DNA from: Polynucleobacter kasalickyi
GTDB taxonomy: Bacteria > Pseudomonadota > Gammaproteobacteria > Burkholderiales > Burkholderiaceae
Length of the DNA stretch: 64,000 nucleotides
Assembly: GCF_900176405.1 (NCBI RefSeq)
Contig: NZ_FWXJ01000012.1
Coordinates: forward strand, 22,554-86,553
Direction of reading: 5' to 3'
Below are positions 54,960-63,299 of this stretch, one piece after another; within the stretch, counting starts at the first letter, position 1, and every line of letters starts with the position of its first letter. The notes under the pieces were generated by a model. It searched no databases, was not told where the DNA came from, and saw only the letters and a program-made list of their open reading frames with translations. Both the position numbers and the translations under genes were made by a program.

Positions 54960-57198
54960 ATGCTCTTGTAACTGCCTGTTCCTTTAATGCTAATTTAACA
55001 GATTCTGGCGTAAAGGGAATCGTTCTCAGCCGAATACCTGTTGCATCAAAGACTGCGTTAGCAATAGCTGCTGGAATGGTTGTTGGCGTTTGTTCACCGG
55101 CTCCCCAAGATGGCGTTCCAGGTTGATCAATCAAGACAGTATGTACTTTTGGTACTTCATTGAACCTGACAATGGGATATGTCGACCAGTCAACGCTATC
55201 GATATCGCTCCCCGTCCATTTCACTTCTTCCATCAATACGCGACTGACTGTTTGGATAGCTCCACCTTCGATTTGATTTTGAACCCCATCAGGATTAATC
55301 ATTTGTCCACAATCATGCGCCACATATAAGTTTTTCACTAAAATCTTACCAGTTTCACGATTGAGCTCAATATCAGCCACTGTAGCTACATAGGTAATGG
55401 CATTGTTATAGCGAACATAAGCAATGCCACGCCCTTTCGCTATTTTTGAATTTGCGTTGGTTTTATAGGAGGGCTCTTTACTTTGCCAATTAGAAGATTT
55501 CATGGCGGCACGGATGACAGCAATTGCTCTTGGATCAGTTAAGTTTTTAATCCGAAACTCGGCTGGATCTGAGTTACTCGCAATCGCTAATTCATCCATA
55601 AAAGATTCATTGCCAAAACTATTTTCAATCCTACCTGGACTTCTCAAGTGCGATGACCTCAGGAAAGTTTGTGCAATATGCTTGGTATTGACCGTAATAT
55701 TTGGAACTGAATAAGGTGCTGCTGAATTCTGGAATAAGAATCCCACCCAATTACCTGGTCTTGGTACACCGGTATCAGTGGCCGCAAGTAATGGGAAGTC
55801 CAGTGGTTTCATAAAGGCAATATGATTCAAAGCGATATAAAAATCACTCTTCCAACCTGTAATATTGCCATTACTATCCAAACTAGCTTCAAAGTCCATC
55901 GTTCTGGGTGGACTTTTTGGCGCAAGCGCAGTTTCATCATGACGCATCCACTGCAACCTAACTGGCTTACCAATCGCCATCGATGCCAGTGCTGCATCGG
56001 CAGTTGCGTCCTCATGCCCATTACGCCCGTAACAACCAGAGCCATCTAAATAAATTAAGCGAATAGACTCTTTTGGAAGACCCGTAATAACAGATAACTC
56101 ATGTTGCATGGAGTGGGTTGCTTGAGAAGCACTCCATACCGTTAATTTACCGTCTTTATAATCAGCCACGGCACATGAAGGCCCAATAGAAGCATGGGTT
56201 TGTACAGCAAAGTTATAACTGGCTTTGATGTTTTTTGCCCCTGCATTTAAGACAGAATCAACATTTCCGACCTTTTGAGTAACATCTTCTTTCGCAATCG
56301 GCATTTCTCGCCACTCTTTGAAAATAGTCGCTTTTTTCGGTAAGTCAGGTCCTTTAGCCCACGTCACTTTGATCTCTCTAGCAGCTTTTACGGCGCCCCA
56401 CTCTGTCGAAGAGATAACCACCAAAAAATCTCCTTTGCGGACGGTTTGTAAATAGCCTTTAATATTTTTAAGAGCAGAGTCATCAACGCTTTTCAATTTA
56501 GCGCCGATAGAATTAGGGCGAACGACTCTAGCATGCAGCATGCCAGGTAATTTAAAGTCGTGCATATAAAGATATTCGCCAGTTACTTTTTCAGGGATAT
56601 CAACCCTTGGTACTGATTTACCAATGACTCTATATTCAGTATGACTTTTTAAGCTTGTTTTTGGATTTACTTCCAGCTTAAAACCATCCCCAATTAGACT
56701 GCCGTAAGTTAACTTTTGGGCGGGATTGCTGATTGGAAAAATTACCCCATCTCTAACGAGTAATTCTGAAGCTGGAATATTCCACTTTTGGGCTGCTCTA
56801 TCTAACAAGGCATTTCTGGCACTTGCAGCTGCAAGTCTTAACTCATTACCACCTTGAGAAATGGATAGCGCACCTCCAGTAATCCACTGATCAGGTGTGG
56901 TGGCAGTGTCACCCATGACCATCTCAATGGCCGTAAATGGCACATAGAGCTCATCTGCAGCAATTTGCGCTAAAGCAGTTTTAACCCCAGTCCCAAGATC
57001 TACCTTACCTGAAAAAATGGTGATCTTACCACTTTGATCAATACTTAACCAGGAGTCAAGGACTTCCCTTTTAACTACTTTCGGGGCTCTTAATCCTTGA
57101 TTCGTATTAGCAGTAGCTTGCCCAGTGAAAGAAAAACTAACCACGAGTGCTCCAGCACCACTGACCTTCAAAAACTCTCGACGTGTAAATGTATTCAT
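54958..57198 (-). CDS. Tat-exported molybdenum hydroxylase large subunit (IorB-like)
   Basis: A 746-aa molybdopterin-binding subunit of the isoquinoline 1-oxidoreductase/aldehyde oxidase group. I start at the ATG at 57198, giving the twin-arginine signal TRREFLKVSGAGALVVSF. The upstream frame to 57291 overlaps the small-subunit gene and is not used. Motifs are GKVDLGTGVKTALAQIAADE (~62), DGSGCYGRNGHEDATADA, TFLRSSHLRSPGRIENSFG (~545) and the C-terminal SWGAGEQTPTTIPAAIANA with a catalytic-type Glu. Substrate unknown (N-heterocycle or aldehyde). The cytochrome c subunit found in many such periplasmic enzymes is not adjacent. Confidence 0.9.
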   Translation of the reverse strand: MNTFTRREFLKVSGAGALVVSFSFTGQATANTNQGLRAPKVVKREVLDSWLSIDQSGKITIFSGKVDLGTGVKTALAQIAADELYVPFTAIEMVMGDTATTPDQWITGGALSISQGGNELRLAAASARNALLDRAAQKWNIPASELLVRDGVIFPISNPAQKLTYGSLIGDGFKLEVNPKTSLKSHTEYRVIGKSVPRVDIPEKVTGEYLYMHDFKLPGMLHARVVRPNSIGAKLKSVDDSALKNIKGYLQTVRKGDFLVVISSTEWGAVKAAREIKVTWAKGPDLPKKATIFKEWREMPIAKEDVTQKVGNVDSVLNAGAKNIKASYNFAVQTHASIGPSCAVADYKDGKLTVWSASQATHSMQHELSVITGLPKESIRLIYLDGSGCYGRNGHEDATADAALASMAIGKPVRLQWMRHDETALAPKSPPRTMDFEASLDSNGNITGWKSDFYIALNHIAFMKPLDFPLLAATDTGVPRPGNWVGFLFQNSAAPYSVPNITVNTKHIAQTFLRSSHLRSPGRIENSFGNESFMDELAIASNSDPAEFRIKNLTDPRAIAVIRAAMKSSNWQSKEPSYKTNANSKIAKGRGIAYVRYNNAITYVATVADIELNRETGKILVKNLYVAHDCGQMINPDGVQNQIEGGAIQTVSRVLMEEVKWTGSDIDSVDWSTYPIVRFNEVPKVHTVLIDQPGTPSWGAGEQTPTTIPAAIANAVFDATGIRLRTIPFTPESVKLALKEQAVTRA

Positions 57199-57227
57199 GA
57201 TGATTAACCGATCTCTGAGTAGAATGT

Positions 57228-57689
57228 TTAGGAAAGGGAGAGGTAGCGTTTGACAGCTGCCACAATTCGTTGATGGGTCCCACACCGGCATAAATTACCA
57301 GACAAAGCATCTGTAATTTCTTGATCACTAGGATTTTTATTTTTTGCCAAAAAAGCTGAGGCCGTCATGATCATGCCATTAATACAATAGCCACATTGAG
57401 CTGCTTGTTCATCAATAAAAGCTTGTTGTAATTTACTGGGTTTTGCACTACTTCCCAAGCCTTCTAGAGTAGTGATTTTTTTATTACTTACGCTTTTAGC
57501 AGGAGTAATACAAGAACGAATCGCTTGACCATCTACATGCACAGTGCATGCACCACACTGACCTAAACCGCAACCAAATTTAGGACCTTTTAGGTTGAGA
57601 TCATCTCGTAATGCATATAGCAAGGGCGTGTCATCATCAATATTAATGGATTTGCTTTTTCCATTTACTAGTAATGTTGTTTGGGTCAT
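57228..57689 (-). CDS. 2Fe-2S subunit of the molybdenum hydroxylase (IorA-like)
   Basis: A 153-aa protein with a plant-type 2Fe-2S domain (GPKFGCGLGQCGACTVHVDG at ~36-55, then IRSC) and an all-helical 2Fe-2S domain (EQAAQCGYCINGMIMTASAF, LSGNLCRCGTHQRI). All eight Cys ligands are present. The start is the ATG at 57689 with AAGGA about ten bases before it; the longer frame to 57764 runs into the promoter. It partners the large subunit 29 bases downstream and is carried across the membrane by the partner's Tat signal, as known for this enzyme class. Confidence 0.93.
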   Translation of the reverse strand: MTQTTLLVNGKSKSINIDDDTPLLYALRDDLNLKGPKFGCGLGQCGACTVHVDGQAIRSCITPAKSVSNKKITTLEGLGSSAKPSKLQQAFIDEQAAQCGYCINGMIMTASAFLAKNKNPSDQEITDALSGNLCRCGTHQRIVAAVKRYLSLS

Positions 57690-57919
57690 GTAATTAAATT
57701 CCTTAAGCCAATGAATGTGATTGAAAACCAAATATGTAGGGTTATTTTTAATAATATTCAACATAAAAGTATATTGAAATCAACTAATTAAAAAACTAGG
57801 TTTTACCCTTGAACAAGTTAAATAATGCGTTGACTCCAAAAAGCATATTGGGATGACCCACTTTTTTATCACCATGAATATGGTCTTGATTTACATGATT
57901 GATGAATAATTTTTTGACG

Positions 57920-57947
57920 AAAAAAAACTCCTCAAATTTGAGGAGTT
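57920..57947 (-). terminator. Terminator on the minus strand, orphaned
   Basis: A 22-base perfect palindrome (AACTCCTCAAA / TTTGAGGAGTT, 57926-57947) followed on the minus strand by TTTTTTT. It lies just downstream of the stop codon of the DUF3494-like remnant, whose intact gene it would have ended. The rest of 57690-57919 shows no gene. Confidence 0.85.
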
Positions 57948-57969
57948 GAATGACAACTGGAGATCTATT

Positions 57970-58140
57970 TTAGGGATTTGTAATGGCGTTGTGATCCATG
58001 GTGATTGCAGTTTGGGATAACAATCTACCGATGATGCTAGAGTCTGCGCCAACGGTGACAGCAGTACCGGTTAAAATGATGCCATTAAACGTAGAAGTTA
58101 CCCCAACCGTGAGCCTACTTTTATCACAAACAACTGCGTA
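57970..58140 (-). pseudogene. 3' remnant of an ice-binding-like (DUF3494) gene
   Basis: The minus strand encodes, ending at a TAA (57970-57972), a C-terminal stretch with STFNGIILTGTAVTVGADSS and IIGRLLSQTAITMDHNAITNP-like residues. This pattern (FxGxIL...TxVTVGxxSxxxGRLLxxTAxTxDxNxITNP) is the beta-helix C-terminal end of DUF3494 ice-binding/adhesin-like proteins. Upstream the frame meets a TAG within ~60 codons and no start or signal peptide exists, so only the 3' end survives. It is followed by its own terminator. Assignment is from memory of the family pattern. Confidence 0.55.
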
Positions 58141-58206
58141 TTGGGATGAAACAATAGTCTATTTTGTACATTTGAGGATGAGCGGTTTCGTATTAGAATC
58201 TTCACT

Positions 58207-59130
58207 ATGTCAAATTTAAAAATAACGGATGGTCACACTCTAGGAGATTCAGATTCTGGAAAATTGAATCTTGACGACTATCTAAATGCTATTTTTAAAA
58301 ACGATATGCGACTTTTCGATGCCTATCAATTAGAAGAAGTCCTCGCGTATATTGACCACAATAGCCCCTCAATGCGTGGCTTCTTAGAAGTTTTAATTAA
58401 CTCTTCTTTGTGGCAAGGATGGCAAATCGAATCTAACCCCTATCTTTCGATGATCCTTCAGATTGGCTCAAAGATTGATCACCTAGCTTCTTTAAAAGCT
58501 GAACCAGCCTATCATTCAAAGTTCCATATGATGGATGTATGCTTGATTGTGACCTGTTTACTTGCCTGTGAAACCAGTCTACAACCAGAAGACAGAAATC
58601 ATCATCTCTGGCAAACATCGCACAGAGAGAAATGGTTACTTTTACTTAGTGCTGCTGCTCACGATCTTGGGCATCCAGGACGAATGAATTCTTATCCCTA
58701 TGAGATAGAAAAAGATAGCCTTCATTTATTACAAGTCTTACTCGAAAAAGAAGGTTACAACACCCTCCAAATCGAGGATGTAATGAATAGCTTAAGTCCG
58801 TGGATTTTAGCTACCGATCATAGTCAATATATTCCTTTAGTAAATCGCCTAGAGGGGACAACACCTTCGCATACTGATTGTATGGCGATGTTACTCGTAG
58901 AGGCCGACGTGACATCAAGCGTACTGCCTAATAGAGGACGCGTGCTGACGAAGAGGCTAAGTGAAGAATGGGAAAATTTATATGCCCAGCAATCGGCAGC
59001 TCTATTAAATTTGCTAGGGTATTTGAAATTTCTTGAAAATTTGAAATTTATTAGCCCTCATGCTGCAGTCTTTCAACTACCCATTGTATTAAAAAAGACC
59101 ATCGCAAAAGTCCAATCTGAATTGGTTTAA
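58207..59130 (+). CDS. Class-I-type 3',5'-cyclic nucleotide phosphodiesterase (HD fold)
   Basis: A 307-aa protein with the metal-binding pattern of the PDEase I family. AYHSKFHMMDVCLIVTCLLA (~97-116) matches the eukaryotic YHNxxHAxDV helix, LLLSAAAHDLGHPGRMNSYP (~146-165) matches HDxxHPGxxN, and ILATDHSQYIPLVNRLEG and MLLVEADVTSSVLPNRGR supply the later metal and purine-pocket regions. Closest in type to class-I cAMP/cGMP phosphodiesterases, rare in bacteria. There is no signal peptide and no sensor domain, only a ~90-residue helical N-terminal part. Its substrate is inferred. Confidence 0.78.
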   Translation: MSNLKITDGHTLGDSDSGKLNLDDYLNAIFKNDMRLFDAYQLEEVLAYIDHNSPSMRGFLEVLINSSLWQGWQIESNPYLSMILQIGSKIDHLASLKAEPAYHSKFHMMDVCLIVTCLLACETSLQPEDRNHHLWQTSHREKWLLLLSAAAHDLGHPGRMNSYPYEIEKDSLHLLQVLLEKEGYNTLQIEDVMNSLSPWILATDHSQYIPLVNRLEGTTPSHTDCMAMLLVEADVTSSVLPNRGRVLTKRLSEEWENLYAQQSAALLNLLGYLKFLENLKFISPHAAVFQLPIVLKKTIAKVQSELV

Positions 59131-59267
59131 ATCCAGGTTATTTCTTTTAACTTCAATGGGATTACAAATAGGCTATTAACAGACTGTTTGATAACAGACA
59201 GACGAACTTTCGATTTTTTTCTAGACTGAAGCTTCATTGGTTTAACTAATTAATCAGAAAGTTCAAT

Positions 59268-59468
59268 ATGAAAAAAATCAATCTCGTCTTAACAGTATTG
59301 CTAATCTCTTCAGCTGCATCCGCCGCGGGATCAGGAACGACAATGGCCATTAGTACTCAGGAGTTGGCTGGAGTGTGTGGCGATCAATCCAGCTCACAAC
59401 CACAAATTTATTGTGATGTATATGGTCAAGGAGTATTTGATGGCTACCTAGTTACTAGACACCGTTGA
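59268..59468 (+). CDS. Short secreted Rap1a/Tai-like protein, probably truncated by IS insertion
   Basis: A 66-aa protein with a clear signal peptide (MKKINLVLTVLLISSAASA). The mature part STQELAGVCGDQSS followed by YCDVYGQGVFDGYLV has the C...C-x2-Y-x2-GV-x-D-G pattern of Rap1a/Tai family immunity proteins, which are usually ~110-130 aa. Here the frame stops at 59468, one to twenty bases from the end of an IS607-type element, so the C-terminal half was probably cut off by the insertion. Function cannot be stated. The preceding 137-base gap has only AT-rich sequence and no clear signal. Confidence 0.6.
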   Translation: MKKINLVLTVLLISSAASAAGSGTTMAISTQELAGVCGDQSSSQPQIYCDVYGQGVFDGYLVTRHR

Positions 59469-59476
59469 TAAATCAA

Positions 59477-59512
59477 TTGACTTTTATTCCTAATAAGGAA
59501 TTGTGGAGTCAA
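59477..59512 (-). ncRNA. Structured 3' end of tnpB, candidate guide-RNA scaffold
   Basis: On the minus strand TTGACT...AGTCAA (outer arms 59507-59512 and 59477-59482) encloses a second stem ATTCC/GGAAT around TTATTA. This spans the tnpB stop codon and the element's end. In IS200/605 and IS607 elements the guide (omega/re) RNA of TnpB comes from exactly this place, so this may be its terminal stem. Not shown to be transcribed. Confidence 0.35.
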
Positions 59513-61121
59513 TGTCGCCGTCCAACAGTAAACTACGGCTCGCATAGGGGAATTGCGTCCCTAACACGCAGTATGAACTGCCTAAGGGCCTAATTGACCT
59601 TAGGGGTTTAGGATTGGTTTTTGACAACCCTAACCGCGCATGCGCTTTGTGCGCTGCTGTGACACTCTTCCGAATCGCTTGCCAGTGGTTCCATACATGT
59701 TTCTTGCGATTCCTTACAGGTAGCGAGAAAGTGAGATGTGAACCATTTCGAATTGGCACAAGGCCGTTGCGACTAGCAAGCTTTTCAGAAAAGCCTAAAC
59801 CTCGCCTTGCAATTGCAATAGCAGATGCAAGATGAATCGATAAACCATAAACTTGCGCGTAATTCACTTGTCCAATGACGCTGGTGTAGGCTGGATTTAC
59901 TTCAATAACTTCCACACCAGCTCGAAAGGCCGCAGCTTTAATGGTTTGTAAAATTTTGTTATACGCTAAGCTCGATAACATACGAGCACCAGTAGGATTG
60001 TATTGGTTGAAATCTCGCTTTTTCTTTTGAAAATCGAGCTTTTCAATCACAATCGGCTTACAGCTCATGGTTGCCAATTCAATCATCTTAGCCACTTCAT
60101 CACCAATCATAGCGCTTGCCTGATGAGAAGTTTTACCTAAAATAGGTAAGTCATGACGTTGGCTAAATATCCAATTGCCACGATAGTCAATTTCTGAAAC
60201 CGCTAAATGATCTGCGTTCAAATCAATACCGATAGCGCCTAAATTACGATTCGTCAGGAGTTCTGGCGCGGTGACATCGACAGAGACAAAAAGCCGATAA
60301 CCTTTTTTATCCTTAACAAAGCGATAAGATAGGGCGGTGCCATCACGTACTGTGCCTTTACCATCTTCTCGCTGTTTTCTATGTGAGGATCGCAATGCTT
60401 TTTGAATCTGATCTTTCCCGTATTGAAAATCAATCTTTGAGATATTCAAATGCTTACCAAGATTCAAGCTATCTGGCAATCGCAACTTCATGGTTAACGT
60501 ATCACCTTGTTCGCTTAATTGGCAAAGCATATTGCCAGCACTCTCGTCTTTAGAGCCAACCACAAAGAACTGCTTCGATCGCTCTGCTCGCCAAGCCGTT
60601 TGCCATTCTTGATGACTGGCATAACCATGGGCTTCTAAATTGTATTGCGCATGAAAGAGTTTGCGTGTGCCAAAGCAAATGGCGTAGTCTTTAGCTTCTT
60701 TTTGCTTGGTAAGACGATCTAATCGAAGATGAAGAATGGCTAATCTTCGCTGCATTTGGTGCAGGCTAAAAAGCTGCTTTTTATTCAAAGACTTTTTAGC
60801 AAGTACTTTTGAAATTTGCATCTCTTTTTTCGCAATATCAGACTTTGCCTTATCAATATAGCCTGGCAAAAGCTCCTTAATGGATTTTGTCTTACCGTCT
60901 AAAGTCATCGCAATGCTATTAAACATTCTGCCAGAAATACCGAATTGCTCAATCAATTGACGCTTAATTTCGTTGCGATTCGATGGATTAGTTTTTATTT
61001 TGGCGTAAAGTTTGCGCTCAATTTTGCTTTGAAGTGCGCAATATTTATCAAGCGTAGCAATCTCTTCAATGGAAAGATTTTGTAGGCGGGTTTGATACGT
61101 AAAAATAGACGAATTAAGCAT
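59490..61121 (-). CDS. tnpB: TnpB-like RuvC protein without zinc finger
   Basis: A 543-aa TnpB-family protein. The RuvC-like core shows D300 in GAIGIDLNADHLAVSEID and E360 in PIVIEKLDFQKKK. After NPAYTSVIGQ (~409-418) the usual CxxC...CxxC zinc finger is absent, and the third catalytic position falls in YGLSIHLASAIAIARRGLG, with H430 where TnpB has Asp. This compact C-terminal form is a known TnpB-related subgroup. A coiled-coil-rich region (~85-145) precedes the core. RNA-guided nuclease activity is therefore uncertain. It is longer than typical TnpB (~400 aa). Confidence 0.88.
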   Translation of the reverse strand: MLNSSIFTYQTRLQNLSIEEIATLDKYCALQSKIERKLYAKIKTNPSNRNEIKRQLIEQFGISGRMFNSIAMTLDGKTKSIKELLPGYIDKAKSDIAKKEMQISKVLAKKSLNKKQLFSLHQMQRRLAILHLRLDRLTKQKEAKDYAICFGTRKLFHAQYNLEAHGYASHQEWQTAWRAERSKQFFVVGSKDESAGNMLCQLSEQGDTLTMKLRLPDSLNLGKHLNISKIDFQYGKDQIQKALRSSHRKQREDGKGTVRDGTALSYRFVKDKKGYRLFVSVDVTAPELLTNRNLGAIGIDLNADHLAVSEIDYRGNWIFSQRHDLPILGKTSHQASAMIGDEVAKMIELATMSCKPIVIEKLDFQKKKRDFNQYNPTGARMLSSLAYNKILQTIKAAAFRAGVEVIEVNPAYTSVIGQVNYAQVYGLSIHLASAIAIARRGLGFSEKLASRNGLVPIRNGSHLTFSLPVRNRKKHVWNHWQAIRKSVTAAHKAHARLGLSKTNPKPLRSIRPLGSSYCVLGTQFPYASRSLLLDGDIDSTIPY

Positions 61122-61689
61122 TATCTACGTCTTTGTTGATGGCACGAATAGCTTTATCGGCTTTATTTTTAGCCGAGCGTTTTCCATAAAGTCTTGCGCA
61201 CATCGAGACAATCACTTCATGCAAATCACGCACGATATCGTCTTGTATTTCTGTGCTATCAACAACGATAATTTTTCGACCGGATGACTTTAAGCTTGCC
61301 TCGAGATAACTAAATCCAAATCGAGTTAATCGATCGCGATGCTCGACAATAATTAGGTTGATATTTTTATTGGCCAGCAACCGCAACAATCCTTTGCGCT
61401 GGCCATTCATGCCGGAGCCGACTTCTTTAACTTTTTCGGCAATGAGGATTCTGTGCTCGATTGCATAATCCACAAGCCGTAATAACTGCCTGTCTAGGTC
61501 TTTCTTTTGGTCGCCAGAACTTACGCGGGCATAGATAGCTGCTTGCTCTATTTTTTCGTCCTCGGGAAAGACAAGAATGGTGCCATTTGGAAGCTGCTCT
61601 GACCGCACGGGCAACTTATTGCTCTTATGCATTTTCCATGCACTGCGATAAGAGATACCCTTAGTTTTTGCCCAAGCGCTTAATTTCAT
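61114..61689 (-). CDS. tnpA: IS607 serine recombinase TnpA
   Basis: A 191-aa transposase of the IS607 type. Residues 1-45 are a MerR-like helix-turn-helix (MKLSAWAKTKGISYRSAWKM). The serine recombinase domain follows with catalytic S57 in IYARVSSGDQKKDLDRQL, VKEVGSGMNGQRKGLLRL and IIVEHRDRLTRFGFSYLEA. Start chosen at the ATG at 61689; the frame reaches 61707 without a better site. It overlaps tnpB by eight bases. All catalytic motifs look intact, so the element may still be mobile. Confidence 0.9.
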   Translation of the reverse strand: MKLSAWAKTKGISYRSAWKMHKSNKLPVRSEQLPNGTILVFPEDEKIEQAAIYARVSSGDQKKDLDRQLLRLVDYAIEHRILIAEKVKEVGSGMNGQRKGLLRLLANKNINLIIVEHRDRLTRFGFSYLEASLKSSGRKIIVVDSTEIQDDIVRDLHEVIVSMCARLYGKRSAKNKADKAIRAINKDVDNA

Positions 61690-61770
61690 GAAAATAATAT
61701 AGCACATTGAATCATAAAAGACAATGTTTTTTTATACAGTTATCAACCCTTTGATTTTATCTAAACACTA

Positions 61771-61806
61771 ATCCTCAAATTGAGTTTTATTAATTTGAGG
61801 ATTTTT
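61771..61806 (+). terminator. Hairpin between IS607 and the HD-GYP gene
   Basis: ATCCTCAAATT (61771-61781) and AATTTGAGGAT (61792-61802) form an 11-base perfect stem with a ten-base loop followed by TTTTC on the plus strand. It could be the original terminator of the plus-strand gene interrupted by the IS607 element, or serve the HD-GYP gene in the other direction (no T-run there). Confidence 0.5.
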
Positions 61807-61809
61807 CAC

Positions 61810-63177
61810 TTAGGTCGATTCCTCTCGGAACTCAATCGCGATCGCATTAAAATTTGCTTGCTCAGCAACAAATGCCTCAACAATTAACGGATCAAATTGA
61901 TTGCCAGACTTGGAAATAATTTCCTTTACAGCATCTTCATGACTCCACGCTTTTTTGTAAACTCGCTTATTAACTAAAGCATCATACATGTCAGCTAACG
62001 ACATGATTCTGGCCTCTAGCGGGATATTTTGTCCTGCTAAACCACGAGGATATCCAGTTCCATCCCATTTTTCATGATGTCCACCTGCAATTTTTATAGC
62101 TTTTGAAATGACACTGGATTGTTCTGTTTTATGTAACTCGGTTGAACTTAATACTGCCTCGCCAATTAAGGTGTGAGTTTTCATGACAGTCCACTCGTTA
62201 TCCGTTAGCGGGCCTTTTTTTAATAATATTTGATCAGGAATACCAATCTTACCAATGTCATGAAGGGGTGCGGCTTGAAACAGTAAGTCGATATACTCAT
62301 CGTTAATTTGATTTAAATAATGGAGACTTAATCGCAAACGCTCACATAGTAATCGAACATAATGTTGCGTGCGAATAATATGGTTGCCAGTCTCATCATC
62401 TCTCGCCTTAGCAAGAGCATTCAAAGTTTCTAAATACTGAGTTTCAGTTTGGTTAACTTTTTTCTGAGCCAACTCAATTTTCATTAGGTAGTTTTCAGTG
62501 ATTAAGTCCTCTTTTTTGCCCCACTCTATCGAGGTGACCATCGCTATGAATAACATAAATCTTGCGATAGAGAGTACCAGCAAGAGAGTAAAGGTTATTA
62601 AGTTCAGCGAGCCTCCATCAAACGCATAGCCAACCCCAAAAAACATTACAAAATTGAAACGTAAAAACCAAATAGTGGAGATTAAAGTGGAGGTCATTCC
62701 TAGAACAAATGAAAAGGGAACTTTTCGTAATTGATTGTATTTAAAAATTACAATCGTCGTGAAAAAATTAAAAAGGAATGCATTTAGTGCAACAACTGCA
62801 GGCCGATATCTAATATCGATTAACTGACCAACTACTTCAAGAATCATCGTAAAAATGATAGTTACTAAAATTGCTTGAAGTGCAATTACCTTAAAATGAA
62901 GTTTTTTTCCCAACAAAGATAAGCAGGAATATAAAAAATATACACTACCAGCTGCATTAACTCCGTTTCCCAGTCTGTAGGAATAAAATTCGGGTATAAA
63001 ATCTTTCATTGCTAATAAGACTGTAGCTACTCCAAGAAGAAGCGAGCCTACAATCCAAGCAGTGACGTATTCTGGTCTCTCATTTTTGAACTGCGCTAAT
63101 AATAGAACAGCTCCTGCAAATGAAAACATTCCAAAAAACAAGAAAATGGTGTAGATGATGTAAGCTGTTGAATTCAT
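61810..63177 (-). CDS. Membrane HD-GYP domain protein (c-di-GMP phosphodiesterase type)
   Basis: A 455-aa protein with seven or eight membrane segments (residues ~1-225), a short coiled linker (ENYLMKIELAQKKVNQTE) and an HD-GYP domain. The latter shows NHIIRTQHYVRLLCERL, the HD pair in APLHDIGKIGIPD, LLKKGPLTDNEWTVMKTHT and HHEKWDGTGYPRGL with the GYP signature. Family members hydrolyse c-di-GMP. No GGDEF or sensor domain besides the membrane part. The 200-base gap after its start (63178-63379) holds only the IS30 end. Confidence 0.9.
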   Translation of the reverse strand: MNSTAYIIYTIFLFFGMFSFAGAVLLLAQFKNERPEYVTAWIVGSLLLGVATVLLAMKDFIPEFYSYRLGNGVNAAGSVYFLYSCLSLLGKKLHFKVIALQAILVTIIFTMILEVVGQLIDIRYRPAVVALNAFLFNFFTTIVIFKYNQLRKVPFSFVLGMTSTLISTIWFLRFNFVMFFGVGYAFDGGSLNLITFTLLLVLSIARFMLFIAMVTSIEWGKKEDLITENYLMKIELAQKKVNQTETQYLETLNALAKARDDETGNHIIRTQHYVRLLCERLRLSLHYLNQINDEYIDLLFQAAPLHDIGKIGIPDQILLKKGPLTDNEWTVMKTHTLIGEAVLSSTELHKTEQSSVISKAIKIAGGHHEKWDGTGYPRGLAGQNIPLEARIMSLADMYDALVNKRVYKKAWSHEDAVKEIISKSGNQFDPLIVEAFVAEQANFNAIAIEFREEST

Positions 63178-63299
63178 TTATTCTTTATTTTTACGGCACT
63201 TATGATGAAATTTACAACTGAAATCATAAACCTTTTCTTTATCGATAGGTTTTTAAAATTTCAATTTATCTTATCAGTAATACATGGTGAATTCTAATA

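Larger units (their letters stand above)
59470..61740 (-). mobile_element. IS607-type element (tnpA serine recombinase + tnpB)
   Basis: tnpA and tnpB overlap by eight bases on the minus strand, the layout of IS607 elements. Outer limits are approximate because such elements lack terminal inverted repeats and make no target duplication. The left limit lies between the end of the Rap1a-like gene and the tnpB stop, the right limit within ~50 bases beyond the tnpA start. A hairpin at 59477-59512 marks the 3' end. Confidence 0.8.

Noticed and set aside
57998..58219. Plus-strand open frame of 73 codons before the phosphodiesterase gene
   Set aside because: It overlaps the phosphodiesterase start and runs antisense to the DUF3494-like remnant; the minus-strand reading gives a recognisable pattern, this one does not.
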